A DNA stretch of 25,536 nt from Lysobacterales bacterium (lineage in GTDB: Bacteria; Pseudomonadota; Gammaproteobacteria; Xanthomonadales; SZUA-36), in assembly GCA_029287515.1 (NCBI GenBank), contig JARFQZ010000196.1:1-25536 (forward strand), in the 5' to 3' direction. A program made the translations under genes and the position numbers. Of the stretch, positions 22,516-25,536 are shown in pieces. Position 1 is the first letter of the stretch, and every line of letters begins with the position of its first letter. Under the pieces are notes generated by a model that saw nothing but the letters and a program-made list of their open reading frames with translations, did not search any database and was not told the origin of the DNA.

Positions 22516-24995
22516 CAGTTGTCCAGTGGTCTCCAGACCGTTCTCAGCAAATCACCGAACACCCCGGCTGCCGTAACGGCGGCCCCCGCACCATATCCGC
22601 GCAGAACCATTGGTATCGGTTGATAGTAGAGCGTGTGGATGACCAGGGCGTTCTCGCCGTCGCGAACTGCACCGAGTGGTTTTACCCTCGGTGTGTCTTC
22701 GATGGAAACCCGGCAGGAACCGTTTTCCAGCCTTGCAACGTAACGCAGCACATTGTCCTGGTCTGCTGCAGCTGAAACCCGACGTGCAAATGCCTCGTCC
22801 AGCGACTCCAGGGCCGGGATCAGCTCGGAACGGTCAACGTGACCCACCACATCCATTGGCACAACAGGCTCTACCTCGATGTCTTCGAGATCGAGCTGCA
22901 GGCCCACCTCCCGGGCAATGATCAGCAATTTCCGGGCGACATCCATCCCGGACAGATCATCCCGGGGGTCTGGCTCCGTGTAACCCAGCTCCATGGCTTT
23001 GGCCACAGCGCTGGACAGGGTTTCACCATCTTCCAGCAACCCGAAAATCATCGACAGCGAACCCGACAGTATTCCCTCGAAGGTATTGAGCTCGTCACCG
23101 GAACGAATCAGCCCCTGGAGGGTGTCGATAAACGGCAACCCGGCTGCGACGTTGGTTTCATAAAGGAATTTACGGAAATTCCTTGCTGCTGCGCTCCTCA
23201 TGTCCTGGTAATAGTCATGGTCGGACGTATTCGCCTTTTTATTCGCTGCGACGATGTTGAATCCGCTGTCGAGGAACCGGACATACTGCAGTGCAAGATC
23301 CTGGTCGGTCGTGCAATCGACAATCGTCGGGCTGAGCAGCCCCAAGCGGTTACGGATATCGATCACGTCCGCCAATTCCCACGGCTGGCCTTGTTCGGCG
23401 AGATCGGACTGCCAGGTGGAGAGATCGATCACATCATCCGCCACCAGCAATTGCTTGCTGTTGGCAATTGCCCGGACACGCAGATCCACGTGATGTTCCA
23501 CCAGGGATTCGGCCTGTCGCTGAACCTGGTCCAGTAATTCGCTTCCGACATTGCCACAACCCAGCAGTACCATGTCGATATGAGTGGAGTGGCTGAAAAA
23601 CGCAGTATGGCATGCGCGAGTGGCCGGCTGGGCGTCTTCACCCCGCACGACAACCGCGATGGCGCATTCGGTCGAACCCTGCGCGATCACCTCTACGTTG
23701 ACGCCGGCCGAAGAAATCGCGGTAAGAAAGCGCGCGGCGATCCCACGGTAGTGTTTCATGCCTTCACCGACCAGCGATACCACGGCGCGGTCGCTCTGCA
23801 CGCCGATTTCCTCGATCAGGCCATGCAGGCGTTCGAAGTGAAACTCCTCGTCCAGCGCCCTGCGCGCCTTTCGTTCGTCCACCTGGCGCACGCAAAGCGT
23901 AATGCTGTACTCCGAAGAGGACTGGACGATCAGAAGGATGGAAATCGATTCACTCGCCAGCGCATCCATCACGCGGCGGGCAATTCCAACACGGCCCCTG
24001 AGCCCACCACCCTGCAGGGTGATGGAGGAAACGTCATGCAAATGGGAAATGCCGCGAACCACTTCCGCCCGTTTTGCAGCATTGTGCACCAGGGTCCCCG
24101 GCTTGGAAGGATCATAGGTGTTCCGGACTTCACAGGGGATACGGTTGGCTGCCAGCGGCGTCAGTGCCTTGGCGGAAATCACCTTGGCGCCGAAATAGGT
24201 CAGCTCCATGGCCTCGTCATAACTGACTTCCTCGAGGCAGCGCGCGTTTCTAACGATACGCGGATCGGCTGTGAAAAAGCCGTCCACGTCTTTCCAGATC
24301 TGGCACAGGCCGGCACCGAGTGCGGCGGCGATGGCGGCCGCTGAATAGTCGGTTCCGTTGCGACCCAGCAACTGAATGTCGCCGTTGGCGTTACGGCCGT
24401 AAAACCCGGGCAAAACCATGACCTGGCTGTCTGCCTGTAAACGCTCTTTCAACAACGGGGCTGCGACCTCGGTATCCACCAGCGAATCCAGCCATGACTC
24501 ATTCGCCAGGGGCAGGACGTCGGTATCGGACCACTGCGCCCTGTAGCCCTGGTGGTTAAGCATGTCGACCATCAGGCGGCTGCTGAAACCTTCTCCGCTG
24601 GCGAGGATCCTGGCGCGGGTTTCGTCCGGGCACTGCCCCAGCAGGCGGATTCCTTCGACACGCCGGCTGAGGGTTGAATATTGCCCTTCAAGGAACGCGG
24701 TGCCTAGTGGGGTTTCAACACCCTGCGCAGCCAGGTTTTCGACGATTGTCCGTTCGCGGGCAATCGCTTCTTCCAGGTGTTCAACACCGGACTCTCCTTC
24801 CACCGCGGTATCGATCGCAGCGAGCAACAGGTCCGTCACTCCTTTAACGGCAGACAGCACGACAACGACCTGGTATTCATCCGTATAGCGCCCGATCACC
24901 GACGCGCTGGCTTCGAAGCCGGCCAGGTCAGCCAGCGAGGTTCCCCCGAATTTCTGGACCAGCACTTTCCGGCCTGTATGGTTATTGTCGCTCAC
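22515..24995 (-). CDS. thrA: Bifunctional aspartokinase / homoserine dehydrogenase
   Basis: The protein has 826 residues from a GTG at 24995, which lies 9 nt after AGGAG (25009-25005); a TTG at 25001 is also in frame but only 3 nt from that site. It catalyses the first and third steps from aspartate to threonine. The aspartokinase domain starts with KFGGTS (15-20) and includes ASGEGFSSRLM and the GRNGTDYSAAAIAAAL loop. Two ACT-type regulatory units follow (about 310-460; SSITLQGGGLRGRVGIARR, VSLVGEGMKHYRGIAAR), where threonine feedback is expected. The homoserine dehydrogenase part begins with the nucleotide motif LLGCGNVGSELL (about 480) and has NIVAANKKAN and EGILSGSLSMIFG. It is coupled to thrB and lies 15 nt after asnB. 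Confidence 0.96.
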   Translation of the reverse strand: MSDNNHTGRKVLVQKFGGTSLADLAGFEASASVIGRYTDEYQVVVVLSAVKGVTDLLLAAIDTAVEGESGVEHLEEAIARERTIVENLAAQGVETPLGTAFLEGQYSTLSRRVEGIRLLGQCPDETRARILASGEGFSSRLMVDMLNHQGYRAQWSDTDVLPLANESWLDSLVDTEVAAPLLKERLQADSQVMVLPGFYGRNANGDIQLLGRNGTDYSAAAIAAALGAGLCQIWKDVDGFFTADPRIVRNARCLEEVSYDEAMELTYFGAKVISAKALTPLAANRIPCEVRNTYDPSKPGTLVHNAAKRAEVVRGISHLHDVSSITLQGGGLRGRVGIARRVMDALASESISILLIVQSSSEYSITLCVRQVDERKARRALDEEFHFERLHGLIEEIGVQSDRAVVSLVGEGMKHYRGIAARFLTAISSAGVNVEVIAQGSTECAIAVVVRGEDAQPATRACHTAFFSHSTHIDMVLLGCGNVGSELLDQVQRQAESLVEHHVDLRVRAIANSKQLLVADDVIDLSTWQSDLAEQGQPWELADVIDIRNRLGLLSPTIVDCTTDQDLALQYVRFLDSGFNIVAANKKANTSDHDYYQDMRSAAARNFRKFLYETNVAAGLPFIDTLQGLIRSGDELNTFEGILSGSLSMIFGLLEDGETLSSAVAKAMELGYTEPDPRDDLSGMDVARKLLIIAREVGLQLDLEDIEVEPVVPMDVVGHVDRSELIPALESLDEAFARRVSAAADQDNVLRYVARLENGSCRVSIEDTPRVKPLGAVRDGENALVIHTLYYQPIPMVLRGYGAGAAVTAAGVFGDLLRTVWRPLDN

Positions 24996-25010
24996 GTGCA
25001 AAAACTCCTG

Positions 25011-25536
25011 TCAGTAAGCATCCTGGTGAACGGCGCGCATGGCCCGCCCGGAAGGATCGTTCATTTCCTGCAACTCCTCGTCCCAAAGCACCGCCTCGGG
25101 TGTACTGCACGCCACCGTCGGCCCTCCGGGAACGGTCTGCGCGGCAGAAGCCAGCGGGAAGTGCTGCTCGAATACACTCCTGAACCAGTAAGCTTCCTTC
25201 GACGCCGGCGGGTTGAACGGAAAGCGCCCTGCGGCTCTCGCCATTTCAGCATCACTGACGTGCTCCTCTGCAAAATCCTTGACGGCGTCGATCCAGCCGT
25301 ACCCGACGCCATCGGAAAATTGCTCCTTCTGACGCCAGGCAATGGATTCAGGCAGCAGGTGGCTGAATGCCTCGCGCAGGATCTGCTTCTCGATCCGGCC
25401 GCCGGTAATCATCTTGTCCGCCGGGTTGATGCTCATCGCCACATCGAGAAACTCCTTGTCCAGGAAAGGAACCCGTGCTTCGACACCCCAGGCGGACATG
25501 GACTTGTTGGCCCGCAGGCAATCGTAACTGTGCAGC
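25011..25536 (-). CDS. asnB: Asparagine synthase (glutamine-hydrolysing), C-terminal part
   Basis: Only the last 175 codons are inside the window; the 5' part lies beyond the right edge. The frame continues upstream of an internal ATG with YDCLRANKSMSAWGVEARVPFLDKEFLD, the highly conserved segment of the AsnB synthetase domain that contacts ATP and aspartate. Further matches are the MITGGRIEKQILREAF segment, LLPESIAWRQKEQFSDGVGYGWI and the KEAYWFRSVFEQHFP region. AsnB makes asparagine from aspartate using glutamine nitrogen. It is upstream of thrA in the same direction with a 15-nt gap, so aspartate-consuming enzymes share one transcript. Confidence 0.93.
   Translation of the reverse strand, partial: LHSYDCLRANKSMSAWGVEARVPFLDKEFLDVAMSINPADKMITGGRIEKQILREAFSHLLPESIAWRQKEQFSDGVGYGWIDAVKDFAEEHVSDAEMARAAGRFPFNPPASKEAYWFRSVFEQHFPLASAAQTVPGGPTVACSTPEAVLWDEELQEMNDPSGRAMRAVHQDAY

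Noticed and set aside
1..25536. Phage, transposon, CRISPR or defence island
   Set aside because: No transposase, integrase, repeat-spacer pattern or terminal inverted repeats were seen; gene content is housekeeping and regulatory.

Overview
The window looks like chromosomal DNA of a Gram-negative bacterium, most likely a gammaproteobacterium. The GC content is fairly high. It encodes a fused aspartokinase-homoserine dehydrogenase (ThrA), a Gram-negative-type pyridoxal-phosphate histidine decarboxylase and sigma70-like promoters. I see no phage, insertion sequence, CRISPR array, tRNA or rRNA. Most of it is housekeeping metabolism; the least ordinary part is the first 4 kb.

Layout. (1) 1-2822: a predicted light-responsive locus. 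A MerR-type regulator with a cobalamin-binding domain (CarH/LitR-like) is divergent from an exported DUF4397 protein, which is followed by a cyclopropane-synthase-type methyltransferase cut by the window edge. The intergenic region holds in-phase 11-bp direct repeats over divergent sigma70-like promoters, as expected for a CarH-type operator. (2) 2888-4928: a MarR-like regulator, a small membrane protein with a coiled coil, and a cysteine desulfurase/selenocysteine-lyase-like enzyme. (3) 4929-5309: a gene-poor gap with one strong inverted repeat. (4) 5310-6827 (minus): a membrane-anchored TolB-like/TPR protein. (5) 7136-13431: gltB, gltD and a small exported four-cysteine protein. (6) 13501-13953: a MarR regulator with a clear promoter and palindromic operator, then a strong terminator. 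(7) 14122-15072: a PPK2-type polyphosphate kinase. (8) 15073-16586 (minus): a histidine-decarboxylase-like enzyme whose stop overlaps the start of a tandem-ACT protein. (9) 16653-17159: a DUF456 membrane protein. (10) 17169-20139 (minus): an MgtE-type magnesium transporter followed after 1 nt by a TPP-dependent enzyme of the acetolactate synthase superfamily. (11) 20258-25536 (minus): asnB (partial), thrA, thrB and thrC, tightly packed in transcription order.

How the genes fit together. asnB and thrABC both draw on aspartate (asparagine and threonine synthesis), and gltBD supplies glutamate for nitrogen transfer. The decarboxylase-ACT pair suggests amino-acid-gated decarboxylation. In the B12-regulator locus, the simplest model is that the regulator represses itself and the DUF4397-methyltransferase operon in the dark and releases them in light. 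All functional statements come from reading motifs and remembered family features; no database search was run.
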